Below, piece after piece: positions 24,615-33,801 of a DNA stretch of 48,161 nucleotides. The first letter of the stretch is position 1. Every line of letters begins with the position of its first letter. Location: positions 1-48,161 of the forward strand of contig NZ_JABBXD010000018.1 of assembly GCF_014750655.1 (NCBI RefSeq). The letters are read 5' to 3'. Under the pieces are notes generated by a model that did not search any database, had not been told where the DNA came from, and saw only the letters and a program-made list of their open reading frames with translations. This DNA comes from Salinimonas profundi (lineage in GTDB: Bacteria; Pseudomonadota; Gammaproteobacteria; Enterobacterales; Alteromonadaceae). A program made the position numbers and the translations under genes.

Positions 24615-24706
24615 GCTAACAAATAAAGTCAGTCGGACAGCTAACGCTGTCGCTGCTTTGGGCGTAGAACGTTCGCCCCTTGTCTACAATGGACTAGCGC
24701 GTTAGT
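24615..24706 (+). repeat. attC-like element (integron cassette site relic)
   Basis: The segment begins GGCTAACAAATAAAGTC and ends GGACTAGCGCGTTAG. The outer CTAAC/GTTAG pair and the inner AGTC/GACT pair are complementary, with spacers of 6 and 5 bases, as for paired R and L boxes of attC sites. CCCCTT before the right end resembles VCR-type ends. R box matches to RYYYAAC/GTTRRRY are imperfect, no integron integrase is in the window and it stands alone, so a relic is most likely. Confidence 0.35.
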
Positions 24707-24810
24707 AACCTTCAAGGTCCGCTTAACGCTCATTGTTGCTACTCAGTTTTCAATAAACCAACGACTGTTTTACGTACACAGCAGACATATAGCTGATACA
24801 CAATAGCAAT

Positions 24811-26793
24811 TTACAATACTCTTCGCTGTGAAAAGCTGGGAGAATCGTTCAGTCTCACAGCCATTATGCTACTCATGCGACCGCAAAAAGACTTACTGTG
24901 TTTCTCGCAAATTGCCTGAGCGCGTCCCTGAATAAACGCTAAATCCGCTGGATAGAAATATCGGTTCAGTTCACTGGAAGGTTTATTCAGCTCCCTGATA
25001 CTTTGGATGAATTTACCTGCGACTTCTTTAGGTGATAGCTTAAATTTCCTGGTGATAACTTCGTGCGCCAATACTGAGCCTGGCGATTTATAAACATCCT
25101 TGGCAGGAGGACTCTCGCCCTCTTGTACAGCCATCTCCGCCATCGATTTTGAAGGCTCGAGTGAATTAAGCCTCATCCGTGTAGCTTCGATGGCACGTAA
25201 GATTACTACACCGGCAGAGATATTCGGTGATGCGGATATTTTATGGCTCTCTAAGAGCTCTTCTTTACAGCCGGACAAGTCCCCTAAATAAAGATGTGCT
25301 CTGGCTTTGAGCATGGTTTGCTCTAAATAAGTATTGTTGTATTTACCAACACTCGTTGCTAACTTGTGTTTAGCATTATTTAGAGCTTCAATCGCACGTT
25401 CAAATTGACCGCTCATGAAGAATAACTCCCCCAGGTAGTGTTCAGACATAGCTAAACTTCTACTTTCGCCGGTCTCGGTCTTGTCTCTCATCGCTTTGGT
25501 GTCTGTCAGAATTGTCTCTGCTGCTTTCCAATCCTCATAATAGAAAGCTTTAATGCGTCCAATCTCTTCACGTGCTCCGATTGTTTTGGAGTGACCGGGG
25601 CCCAAACTATTCTGAAATGCAGAAAGCCCACGCTCCACAAATTCAAGCTTCTTTTCAGGCGTGAACGTGTACCAGCTTAAAAGTATTTGGCTATCACCAT
25701 AGCGAACACGATCTTGCTGTCGATGGGACTTATAAAATTCAGCGGCCAGTAATGCAAGCCGGCGCCCTTCTTTCATGGTTTTCTCTCGACGACATAAGGG
25801 CTCCAGGCAGTACAGGATTGCCTTACTGTGTGCCAAGTAGGTGTTTGCGAGAAGCTGTTTGTTCTCTGAGAAGTTCTGTTCAGCTAATGCCATTGCCTCT
25901 TTCGATATCCGAAAGGCCTCTTCGCGCCTTTCTAAATCAAGCAAAATATCTGATTTTGTAAGCAGTGCTTCTAGATACTGGACGGACACCAACCCATATG
26001 AATTTTCAATATGGTTTTCTTCTCTGGTTACTGCTAATAGCGCTTCTTTATACGCGCCCACACTCATAGCAAAGTGTCTGAAAGCTGAAAGCTTACCAAG
26101 TGAGAAAAGTACGTCACTGTCTTGTTTGAATGCAATTGCCTTAAGTTCATCTAGTCGCTGGTCACTGTCTTTATCGTCACGTTTGAATTCATTTGCGTTC
26201 ATCGTTTTGTGGATTAGTAGCTTTCCTTCTAGAAGCTGGTTTTTTGCGTAAATAGCCTCGTTATATAAACTTTTTTCATGGGCAAAATATGTGGGAAAGC
26301 ATAGGGCAAAGACAGATATCAGGCTGAGTGTAGTGCGCAGTTTAGCGTGGGAAAAAAACCGACTGAGCCACAGTATCAAATTTGGCACTGATCGGCCCAA
26401 GGCGAGCTGACTTTTATCAGGTTCGCTTTGTGCGTCGGCCGAATTGTCTTGATATGAACTTACGGCAAGGTTTACTTCACCCTTAAACATGTACCCCTTC
26501 TTCGATAAGGTGACAATGAGCTTGCGCCCACTATCACCTAAGCACTGGCGTAGCTCACTGACACTTTGCTTCAGGACATTCTCACTAACAAACTTCCCCT
26601 GCCAGACAATATCGAAGAAGCTTTTCGCAGGCACGACCTGCCCGGGTGTCTGTAATAAAATAAGAAGTACTTCTGCCGTTTTGTTTCTTAAAACATGTTC
26701 ATTAGTCGCACATACCAGCAGCTTCTGGTCGGGGTAAAATTTACATCCCTGTCCGAACGAATAGCAGCTTTTAACACTGTTCCCTGTAGCCAT
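24811..26793 (-). CDS. ToxR/CadC-type membrane-bound regulator with TPR-like region
   Basis: About 660 residues. The start is uncertain between ATG 26793 and TTG 26805. Residues about 30-105 form an OmpR/ToxR-type winged helix (VSENVLKQSVSELRQCLGDS, wing KKGYMFKG). A single membrane segment lies at about 155-170 (TTLSLISVFALCFPTYFAH), followed by a long periplasmic helical region that reads like degenerate TPR repeats (helix pairs ending A..L). This is the arrangement of cytoplasmic DNA-binding, membrane anchor and periplasmic sensor seen in CadC-like regulators. The signal is unknown. It stands alone on its strand with long gaps on both sides. Confidence 0.75.
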   Translation of the reverse strand: MATGNSVKSCYSFGQGCKFYPDQKLLVCATNEHVLRNKTAEVLLILLQTPGQVVPAKSFFDIVWQGKFVSENVLKQSVSELRQCLGDSGRKLIVTLSKKGYMFKGEVNLAVSSYQDNSADAQSEPDKSQLALGRSVPNLILWLSRFFSHAKLRTTLSLISVFALCFPTYFAHEKSLYNEAIYAKNQLLEGKLLIHKTMNANEFKRDDKDSDQRLDELKAIAFKQDSDVLFSLGKLSAFRHFAMSVGAYKEALLAVTREENHIENSYGLVSVQYLEALLTKSDILLDLERREEAFRISKEAMALAEQNFSENKQLLANTYLAHSKAILYCLEPLCRREKTMKEGRRLALLAAEFYKSHRQQDRVRYGDSQILLSWYTFTPEKKLEFVERGLSAFQNSLGPGHSKTIGAREEIGRIKAFYYEDWKAAETILTDTKAMRDKTETGESRSLAMSEHYLGELFFMSGQFERAIEALNNAKHKLATSVGKYNNTYLEQTMLKARAHLYLGDLSGCKEELLESHKISASPNISAGVVILRAIEATRMRLNSLEPSKSMAEMAVQEGESPPAKDVYKSPGSVLAHEVITRKFKLSPKEVAGKFIQSIRELNKPSSELNRYFYPADLAFIQGRAQAICEKHSKSFCGRMSSIMAVRLNDSPSFSQRRVL

Positions 26794-26805
26794 CACGGTA
26801 CCCAA

Positions 26806-27204
26806 AATTATACTTTCGTCGAGTCACGTTTCTACACTAGCTGGATAAAAACTGAACGGTCAAATTAAGTTTCCATGTAACAGGTATGACTTGTCCGAAT
26901 ATGGCTGTGAATGTGGCCTAAAGTGTTCCGTTTAAAAGTTAAGACAAGTCCAATCCCAATTGACACCCCTTGAAAGCCGTAGCCCAGAGGCAAGTAACCC
27001 GCGGGCCACTGTCGAATTCACTCTTTGATACGTAGTTATTAATATCTATACGGAGTCGTCTAGTTATGCCGTAGGGACCCGGGAGCTTTTAGTTTTTAAA
27101 AATCATGATGATGCGGAGCATGAAAAGTCAGACTGAGGGTATCTTATTGCTAAACCCAATAGTCATCATTTAATATGCTGTATATAAAAACAGTATTGGC
27201 GATC
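26806..27204. other. Intergenic stretch before umuD
   Basis: No gene is supported. The right end carries the LexA box. The ATG at 27175 that opens the umuD frame overlaps that box and is not used. Nothing else is recognised in the left 350 bases. Confidence 0.5.
27178..27193 (+). promoter_or_regulatory. LexA (SOS) box upstream of umuD
   Basis: CTGTATATAAAAACAG fits CTG-N10-CAG, the LexA consensus, with the flanking T/A also conserved (CAGTA on the right). It lies 12 bases before the ATG at 27205, so LexA binding would block transcription of umuD. Confidence 0.85.
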
Positions 27205-27615
27205 ATGATGTTAAAAGTAGTCTCTATTAAAGCGCAGGCTGGCCTCGTTGGGTTCGAATCCCCGGCAAAAGAATACACTGAATTGGGTTTAGACTTAGAT
27301 GCATTACTAATTGATAAACCAAGCGCAACATTTATTGCATTGGCGCAAGGCCATTCAATGGTCAGGGACGGTATTTTCGATGGTGATTTGCTTATCATCT
27401 CTCGCGCCGAACCAATTACAGATATGTGCATCTGCGTGGCTAATCTGAATGGGGTGTTTATCTGTAAGCGGGTGGATAAACGCAATCGGTGCCTGGTAGT
27501 CGGCTCAGACGATATCGCCCCCTACTTTTTAAAGGAAGGGGATGACTTTCAGATAGAGGGCGTGGTTATTCGCTCTATAAGATTACATAAACCATTGGCG
27601 CACCTCGTATGCTAG
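27205..27615 (+). CDS. umuD: UmuD-like SOS mutagenesis protease (S24 family)
   Basis: 136 residues from ATG 27205 (27208 also possible). Catalytic Ser51 (GHSMVRDGIFDGD) and Lys88 (VFICKRV) are 37 residues apart, as in E. coli UmuD, and the self-cleavage Gly16 (LVGFESPAKEY) is 35 before the Ser. The residue before it is Val, where Cys or Ala is usual. UmuD is cleaved under RecA stimulation and joins UmuC to form polymerase V. Regulated by the LexA box just upstream. It overlaps a UmuC start (ATGCTAG), but that gene is truncated, so there is no Pol V partner here. Confidence 0.9.
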   Translation: MMLKVVSIKAQAGLVGFESPAKEYTELGLDLDALLIDKPSATFIALAQGHSMVRDGIFDGDLLIISRAEPITDMCICVANLNGVFICKRVDKRNRCLVVGSDDIAPYFLKEGDDFQIEGVVIRSIRLHKPLAHLVC

Positions 27616-27821
27616 CTCTGATTGATGCTACTGGCATGTACGCCTCAGCAGAAAAGGTGTTTGATCCGACTATCCGCGATAAACTGGTAATTGTGTTGAG
27701 CAATAACGATGGCTGTATAGTGGCCATGTGTCCGATTGCCAAGCGCCTGGGGGAAGTCCAAAGCTCACTTCGGGCTTTTGTAAACGAAGCGATTCTCATA
27801 GCTTGCCTCACTTGTGCGTGA
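27609..27821 (+). pseudogene. umuC: Truncated umuC (5' stub)
   Basis: The frame opens MLALIDATGMYASAEKVFDP, then LVIVLSNNDGCIVAMCPIAK and RLGEV, which aligns with the first ~50 residues of UmuC (MFALVDVNNFYVSCERVFRP ... VLSNNDGCVIARSAEAKALG). After that the sequence no longer matches and soon stops; the usual 420-residue polymerase, with its other catalytic acidic residues, is missing. ATG overlaps the umuD stop, as in intact umuDC operons. So a functional Pol V gene has been lost here. Confidence 0.8.
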
Positions 27822-28188
27822 TATTTCACACGTATATTCCTTATAGGCAGACCTGGACAGAATCGCGAATTAGAGCCGGTCGTAGCATCTGGCGCAAAGC
27901 ATTAGGTCGAAGGAATGGCGCTGCAACAGACAGTGGGCCTGGGCGAGCATCTGTTTAATGAGGTATCTCATACGCCATTATATTGAAATCTTATAATTAT
28001 ATTTTTCAAATATAATTGCTTATAAAGCTAAAGGATTCACGTAGTCGCCAATAAACGCCGGATCATTTCCAAGCCAACCTTGCTTATAGGGTTGGCTGGA
28101 GGTCGCCAACATTTCGCTCTAGTAGCTTTAGATAGACATTAAAAAAGCCGCGTTCTGCTAATGCCTTACAATTTCGTTGAAATTGATT
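27822..28188. other. Intergenic stretch after the umuC stub
   Basis: No gene is supported; the left 130 bases may be decayed umuC or insertion debris. AGCCAACC (28072-28079) and GGTTGGCT (28090-28097) form an 8-bp stem about 90 bases past the RND adaptor stop codon on the minus strand; no T run follows it. An AT-rich tract lies around 27980-28025. Confidence 0.4.
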
Positions 28189-29016
28189 CTATTTTGCACT
28201 TATCGCTACCTCTCCCCTAAGCCCGCTTGGTAATTCTAAGCTTTCATTATCTATCCAGGATTCCATCAATACAGTGCCAAATGATTCATCTATATCTTTA
28301 GAAATCAGACTGACTGAAGTGTTCAGCAGCTTGTTATAGCTTTTTGCCGTAAACTCAACGCCATCACCATTGTCTATTTGATAGGAAACTCCCTGAGGGA
28401 CGCGATACTGTATACGTAGCCGGCGTAGGTCCGCTATCTTGAAAAGTGCGGCTCCGGCTTTGTCATCACTCATAACTAAATCTCCCTTTTCCACCTCTCG
28501 GGTTATTACATGGCCATCAAATGGGGCGCGAACGGTCAAGAAGGCTTGCTGAAGCTTTTTACGTGCAATTTTTGCTTTTATCGCGTCAATAAAAGCTTCT
28601 GATTTTTCCACTTTGGCTTGCAAGCGGTCATTGTCAGAAGCACTGATCAAGTTATCTTCACGCAGACGCTCTGAACGGTTGAAGTCCAGCTCATTCAGTT
28701 TATGCTCAGCCTCAGCTTCCTTAAGCTCTGCCTGGAGAATGCGAAGCTCTGTATCCAATATGGGATCATTGATAGTCAATAATACATCGCCCCGAGAAAC
28801 GGCATCACCAATTTCTACATATACTTCATCGACGATTCCAGTAGCTCTCGAATGAAGATCGGCCATCTTCCAAGCCCTGGTAATCGCTGGGATAACGATC
28901 ATAGGTTGGCTTTCAAATGTAGCGGAGTCGCGTGAAACTGAATCAGCTAATGATTGCAAAGGCCAATTTGCTATTAGTGTTGCCAGAGTTGCTAGGATTA
29001 ACTTATTTGCTGGCAT
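28189..29016 (-). CDS. RND efflux periplasmic adaptor (MFP family)
   Basis: 275 residues. Signal peptide about 1-24 (LATLATLIANWPLQSLA), then a lipoyl-like half (HSRATGIVDEVYVEIGDAVS), a helical hairpin with heptads (about 95-155, LRILQAELKEAEAEHKLNEL), the second lipoyl half (LTVRAPFDGHVITREVEKGD), and a beta-barrel. It is shorter than usual adaptors (350-400); the C-terminal membrane-proximal domain is largely missing. It is the last gene of a four-gene operon and overlaps the permease gene by 14 bases. Confidence 0.88.
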   Translation of the reverse strand: MPANKLILATLATLIANWPLQSLADSVSRDSATFESQPMIVIPAITRAWKMADLHSRATGIVDEVYVEIGDAVSRGDVLLTINDPILDTELRILQAELKEAEAEHKLNELDFNRSERLREDNLISASDNDRLQAKVEKSEAFIDAIKAKIARKKLQQAFLTVRAPFDGHVITREVEKGDLVMSDDKAGAALFKIADLRRLRIQYRVPQGVSYQIDNGDGVEFTAKSYNKLLNTSVSLISKDIDESFGTVLMESWIDNESLELPSGLRGEVAISAK

Positions 29017-32000
29017 CTTCAGGTACCTCGTCTTCTGTGAATAAGCGCTTTTCGCGCATGCTGATTAATAAGGGCACGATAGTTAACGTAGCCGGCGTTC
29101 CAAAAAGTAAGCCCCCCACCACAGCCCTTGCCAGAGGAGCGTTCTGCTCAGCCCCTTCACCTAAGGCTAGTGCCATAGGCAGCATTCCTATAAGCATGGC
29201 AATTGCGGTCATCATTACTGGTCGCATTCGAGCGCTTATCGCTTCTAATGCTGCCCGAACTGAAGGGTGGCCATCCAACATGGCGTATCGCGCAAAACTA
29301 ACCAGAAGTACACTGTTTGCAGTAGTGACACCCATAACCATAATCATGCCCATAAAGGCCGATACGCTCAGGGTTGTCCCGGTTATCCAAAGTGAGACAA
29401 AAGCGCCTGTAATGGCAAAAGGCATTGCACCTAGCGCCATTAAAGGAAGAGCCCAGGATTGGAAGTTGGTCACCATTAACAGGTAAACAAGCACCGCTGC
29501 CATCGCCATACCTAATGCAAGTGTGGTGTAAGCATCTTCCATGTCACCTGCCTGGCCTTGTGTAACAACGCGTGTTTGGGGAGGAAGGTTGCCTTTGAAC
29601 TTGTTAATCACGCCTCTGACATCATTGTACACGGCCCCTAAATCTCTTTTATCCACATTCACCAAAATGCTCACCACAGGTGCCAACATCTGTCTCCTGA
29701 TATTTGCTGGCCGGGTTCGCTTTTTTATTTCAACGAAGTTTCTCAATAAGATGGGATTTCCCGATGAATCAAAACCCACCGGTATGTTAAGTAGCTCCTC
29801 CAAATTACCAAGCTGACTGGATGGAACCTGGGCGGCTACGATGTAGCTTATGCCATTATTTGCCCAGCTATTTGGGTAAACCGTGGCGCTGGAGCTAAGC
29901 GATACTAAAATTGCCTGACTGATTTTGCCTATATCAACACCTAGTTGCAGTGCTCTCACTCTGTCGATTTCAAGATATACGTCAGGCCAGGCCGAAATCT
30001 GGCCGAGCGTGATGTCCACTGCCCCAGGTATTTCATTAAGGCTTTCCATCATCTGTTTAGCGGCTTCCAGGCTCCTTTGTACATCACGGCCGGTCAGGTT
30101 GACTTCGATAGCGGCTCTGGCTGTACCATTGAGGGTCTGCGCTATGATATCTGCAGGCCTGAACATGACCGTTAATTCGGGTAGTTCAGCAGCTAGCCGC
30201 TCTCTTAGTTTACGAATGTACTGTTTTGTTGGCGCGTGCTCAGCCGCCAACTGGATAAAGACTTCTCCTTCAGATGGCATCGTTAACATACTGGGTACCC
30301 AGGTTCTGTTTATTGGGTCCGGAGGCCCGATTTTCTCGGCAACCGCTTGTAACTCCTGCTGCGGAATAACCTGATTCACAACCTCCCTCACCTTTGCAAA
30401 CATTTTTGCGGTATGCTCCAGTGAACTGCCGCTCTCTGCTCTTATAAACAGTTTGATTCCCCCAGCGTCCGATTCAGGGAAATAATCTTTTCCTATCAGT
30501 GAGGAGGTTGTGCCTAACAGCAGCAATAAGATCACAAGTGTAAGTGGCAGTACCAACGCTTTTCTTTTCATTAATGTACTGACATTACGGACTTGCCGTT
30601 GGATGAGCGCATCGCTCAGACGCTCGACTAAACTATGAACCCGGTGCAGCCATGTACGTGAGTGAGGCTGTGTTTTCTCACTCTTTGTTTTTAACAGCAT
30701 AAAGGCCAGTGTAGGTACAAGTGTTCGCGAGAGGATGAAAGAAGACACCATTGAAAGGAGTACAGCCATAGCCAATGGTCTGAAGACAAATGCGCTCGCC
30801 CCTTCAAGAGTAAAAATCGGCAGCAAGACGATACAGATACTTAGCGTCGATACGAACTCAGGGAATACAACTTGTCTGGCACTGTCTAACACAGCTTGAC
30901 GAACAGACTTGCCCATACCGATGTTGCGGTTAATGTTTTCTACTTCGACCAGTGCATTGTCGACTAAAATGCCGATTGCCAGCCCGAGTCCCCCCAGAGT
31001 CATCAGGTTGAGTGTGTACCCAGCCAGACTAAGACCCGTGAGAGCACTTAAAAGTGCAAGCGGAATGGACGTCAATACTATTGCCGTGCTCTTTGCGCTT
31101 CCCAGAAAAAGGAGTACCACAACAGCAACAAGAAAGGAGACCAGTACAGCCTCATGAATTACCGTATCCCTGGCGGCAATAACAAAGCGTGACTGATCGA
31201 AAACGGGTTCTAGACGAAGGCCCTTTGGCGCATTTTCCCTTATCTCCGGAAGCCGTTGTTTAATTTCATTAATAATATCAACCGTAGAGGCATTACCCAG
31301 TTTTAGTATTGAGACCATAACCCCTGGTTCGCCATCAAGTTTCGACATGCTTGTTTGCTCTGCGCCACCATCTCTGATATTCGCTACATCGCCTAACCTA
31401 ACCACAGAATCTTTCGTGCTTTTTATAGGAATGTCAGCAAAGCTATTGAGATCTACAGGACTGGCGTTGGTCGAAACTGTCCAACGGGTCGACTCAACGG
31501 TGACTTCACCAGAGGGCAGTGTGACATTTTGTTGTGCCAGCGCACGAGCAACATCTTCAGCGCTTACGCCAGCATTGCGCATTTTATCGCTGTTCAAGTC
31601 CAGCATGAGCTGACGAGTGGTTCCTCCATATGGGAGGGATAATCGAAGTCCGGGAATTGACTGAATTTGTCTGCGCAGTGTTAAACGCGCATAATCGTAC
31701 AACTGTGACTCAGTTAAGTTCGCCGATGAAATGGCAAGCTGCAGTACCGGCACACTGGAGGTGGAATAATTGACAACCAATGGTGGTGTCATACCCTCGG
31801 GCAACCGCTTTAAGATTGTTTGCGAGACGCTGGTGATTTGAGACAGTGCAACGTCGATTTTAGCATTTTGATGAAACTGGACCTGAATCATCGAATAGCC
31901 GTTACCGCTGTCTGAAGCCACCATTTTAACATCGTCCACGTTGTTCATTATCGCAATTTCGCTGAAAGAGGAAATTTTTGATGCCATATCGCTTGCCGCC

Positions 32001-32161
32001 AGCCCCGGGTATGTCCATAAAACATTTACGTAAGGAATATTTATCGATGGCAAAATGTCCGTAGACATTTTTGAAACGCTTCGCGCACCAAACAATATGA
32101 GCAGCAATACTAACGCACCAAGCGTATATCGCTGCCGCAGCGCGAGACTGACTATCCACAT
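29003..32161 (-). CDS. RND-family efflux permease (AcrB/HAE-like)
   Basis: 1052 residues, full length for the family, with 12 membrane helices and two large periplasmic loops. TM4 carries GLAIGILVDNALVEVENI, where the usual Asp pair of the proton relay is Asp-Asn (VDN). TM10-12 are recognisable (TNFQSWALPLMALGAMPFAI; GVTTANSVLLVSFARYAM). The N-terminal signature SKMSTDILPSINIPYVNVLW is typical of RND pumps. The substrate is unknown. It starts at the last base of the DsbG-like gene (1-base overlap). No TolC-like channel gene lies in the window. Confidence 0.93.
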   Translation of the reverse strand: MWIVSLALRQRYTLGALVLLLILFGARSVSKMSTDILPSINIPYVNVLWTYPGLAASDMASKISSFSEIAIMNNVDDVKMVASDSGNGYSMIQVQFHQNAKIDVALSQITSVSQTILKRLPEGMTPPLVVNYSTSSVPVLQLAISSANLTESQLYDYARLTLRRQIQSIPGLRLSLPYGGTTRQLMLDLNSDKMRNAGVSAEDVARALAQQNVTLPSGEVTVESTRWTVSTNASPVDLNSFADIPIKSTKDSVVRLGDVANIRDGGAEQTSMSKLDGEPGVMVSILKLGNASTVDIINEIKQRLPEIRENAPKGLRLEPVFDQSRFVIAARDTVIHEAVLVSFLVAVVVLLFLGSAKSTAIVLTSIPLALLSALTGLSLAGYTLNLMTLGGLGLAIGILVDNALVEVENINRNIGMGKSVRQAVLDSARQVVFPEFVSTLSICIVLLPIFTLEGASAFVFRPLAMAVLLSMVSSFILSRTLVPTLAFMLLKTKSEKTQPHSRTWLHRVHSLVERLSDALIQRQVRNVSTLMKRKALVLPLTLVILLLLLGTTSSLIGKDYFPESDAGGIKLFIRAESGSSLEHTAKMFAKVREVVNQVIPQQELQAVAEKIGPPDPINRTWVPSMLTMPSEGEVFIQLAAEHAPTKQYIRKLRERLAAELPELTVMFRPADIIAQTLNGTARAAIEVNLTGRDVQRSLEAAKQMMESLNEIPGAVDITLGQISAWPDVYLEIDRVRALQLGVDIGKISQAILVSLSSSATVYPNSWANNGISYIVAAQVPSSQLGNLEELLNIPVGFDSSGNPILLRNFVEIKKRTRPANIRRQMLAPVVSILVNVDKRDLGAVYNDVRGVINKFKGNLPPQTRVVTQGQAGDMEDAYTTLALGMAMAAVLVYLLMVTNFQSWALPLMALGAMPFAITGAFVSLWITGTTLSVSAFMGMIMVMGVTTANSVLLVSFARYAMLDGHPSVRAALEAISARMRPVMMTAIAMLIGMLPMALALGEGAEQNAPLARAVVGGLLFGTPATLTIVPLLISMREKRLFTEDEVPEDASK

Positions 32162-32919
32162 TACTGGTCGTCTCCAGCGCCCATTATTTGTTCGAGTTGT
32201 AATTTTCCAGGAAGACCCATTTGGAGGCTAACGGCATTATTGCCGTCTTTGTAATAAATAGCTGGCGTCGCACTAACCCCCAAGCTTTGCATTAGTGCAT
32301 GATTGGCGTTTAGCTTTCCTTTAACACTATCAGACAGTGAGGCAATGGCGCGAACGTCAATCTCGTTACCGGATTCGTGCTGGTATAGTGCTGTAGCGGG
32401 ATTCTCTGCACTTAAAATTGCAGCCGATTTATCGAAGCTATCTGCTTTTAAAATCCCCACCAGTATGTGTCGGATTTGTATTTTCCCGGCTTCCACCCAG
32501 GGTCTGGCTTGTTGCCAGAACTTCTTACAGTAGGGACAATTCGGATCGGTAAACGTGTAAATCACCCTCTCGGCATCTTTGTCACCATCAGGGATCCAAT
32601 TTGATGAGGCAAGTGCCTGCCAGGTTTTCTCGCTTTGCGGACCAGTTATATATGCACTTAGTGCTGTTTCACCCATGTCACGGCCCGTCGAATCGAGCAT
32701 TTTACCTGTGAACAGAAACTGCTTATCTTCAGTCAGGTAGACGGTCAGGGCATTCCCCCTGAAGTCAATAATGTAACCAGTAAACCCCGAAGGCGCGTCA
32801 AACGCGTCGACAACTTCACCTCCCTGCTTATCTACAAATTTAAGTGGCTCTGGTACTGATGATGCGATTGCCACGCCGGACTTTACGATAGTTAAAAATA
32901 AAAGGGTGTTTTTAAGCAT
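32161..32919 (-). CDS. DsbG/DsbC-like periplasmic thiol:disulfide isomerase
   Basis: 252 residues. Signal peptide about 1-20 (LFLTIVKSGVAIAS), then an N-terminal dimerisation-like domain and a thioredoxin fold with the redox motif CPYC (Cys128, Cys131, in TDPNCPYCKKFW) and the cis-Pro loop SATPAI (Pro219). The family isomerises disulfides or keeps Cys residues reduced in the periplasm, receiving electrons from a DsbD-type partner. Here it sits between the Lgt/TlpA-fusion gene and an RND permease, an unusual neighbourhood. Confidence 0.88.
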   Translation of the reverse strand: MLKNTLLFLTIVKSGVAIASSVPEPLKFVDKQGGEVVDAFDAPSGFTGYIIDFRGNALTVYLTEDKQFLFTGKMLDSTGRDMGETALSAYITGPQSEKTWQALASSNWIPDGDKDAERVIYTFTDPNCPYCKKFWQQARPWVEAGKIQIRHILVGILKADSFDKSAAILSAENPATALYQHESGNEIDVRAIASLSDSVKGKLNANHALMQSLGVSATPAIYYKDGNNAVSLQMGLPGKLQLEQIMGAGDDQ

Positions 32920-32934
32920 TTTTTACTCTCCGCA

Positions 32935-33756
32935 TTACTTGTTTAAATCATTCAACAGGGTCGCTAAATAATGTTGCAATGTGGCTTGTGACAGTTCCCC
33001 CATGTGACTGTCGACAAGCTCGCCATCAGCATTAAAAAACAGCGTAGTGGGAAGGCCATAGGCACCTAATTGCGCAGACGATTTACCGGAAAAGTCGAAA
33101 TAGCTGTTCTTTATCGTTATTTGTTGACTCTCTAAGAATTGGCGGGCTTTTTCAGGCGATTCTTTTTGATTTATGAAGACGAATTGAACGGCGTCGTGTT
33201 TTTGCTGCGCATCTTGCAGAATAGGCAACTCCCGACGGCAGGGTGGACACCAGCTAGCCCAAAAGTTAACGATTAGTGGCTTTCCCGTCTGGGTGTTCAC
33301 TACATGTGGCCTACCTTGTGCTGTGACTACATCCACACTCGTCACAGCATTTTGACTACTGATTAAAGTATTAAATAAAAAAAGCGGGAAAATGATTACG
33401 CCAGTGAACAGTGCAGATTTAAGATATGCAGACATCAGTTTACGATTGCCGCGAGCCCGAATCATGACGAAGATAATTCCTGCAAACCAGCCAGCAGCCT
33501 GATTAAAGCCACCATCTCTGATATCAAGTATTGCAAACCAATCATTTTGATAAACATCCCACAATGCAATAACGAACGTTATACGGGATGCAAGAAAGCC
33601 AATAACCATGCCCCAAAATAACGTGTCGGTAGCAAGCTTTTTGTGGACGGTTGACTTTGTAAGAATACTCACAAAAATCCAAAGTAGAAAAATACTGACT
33701 AACACAAGGGCTGTACTAGTCATCAACGCGAAGGGTCCAATCGATATACTGGTCAC
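32935..33756 (-). CDS. Lgt-like membrane domain fused to a TlpA-type thioredoxin
   Basis: 273 residues. The first 130 hold about four membrane helices in an arrangement recalling the N-terminal part of prolipoprotein diacylglyceryl transferase (GPFALMTSTALVLVSIFLLW; TLFWGMVIGFLASRITFV; RDGGFNQAAGWFAG), without its catalytic H-G-G-x-Gly region. The C-terminal 135 residues are a TlpA/ResA thioredoxin domain with WCPPC (Cys170, Cys173). The redox domain should face the periplasm and may serve as reductant for the DsbG-like protein 15 bases downstream. First gene of the operon, divergent from the two-component genes. Confidence 0.8.
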   Translation of the reverse strand: MTSISIGPFALMTSTALVLVSIFLLWIFVSILTKSTVHKKLATDTLFWGMVIGFLASRITFVIALWDVYQNDWFAILDIRDGGFNQAAGWFAGIIFVMIRARGNRKLMSAYLKSALFTGVIIFPLFLFNTLISSQNAVTSVDVVTAQGRPHVVNTQTGKPLIVNFWASWCPPCRRELPILQDAQQKHDAVQFVFINQKESPEKARQFLESQQITIKNSYFDFSGKSSAQLGAYGLPTTLFFNADGELVDSHMGELSQATLQHYLATLLNDLNK

Positions 33757-33801
33757 AATAGATACGATGTTGGCGAATTGTGCTGGCAGGTTAACTAGCG
33801 T

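Noticed and set aside
27175..27204. Upstream ATG for UmuD
   Set aside because: It lies against the LexA box, inside the promoter region.
29003..32161. Long plus-strand frames opposite the RND permease gene
   Set aside because: Shadow frames of a full-length RND permease; no ribosome sites and no protein-like content.
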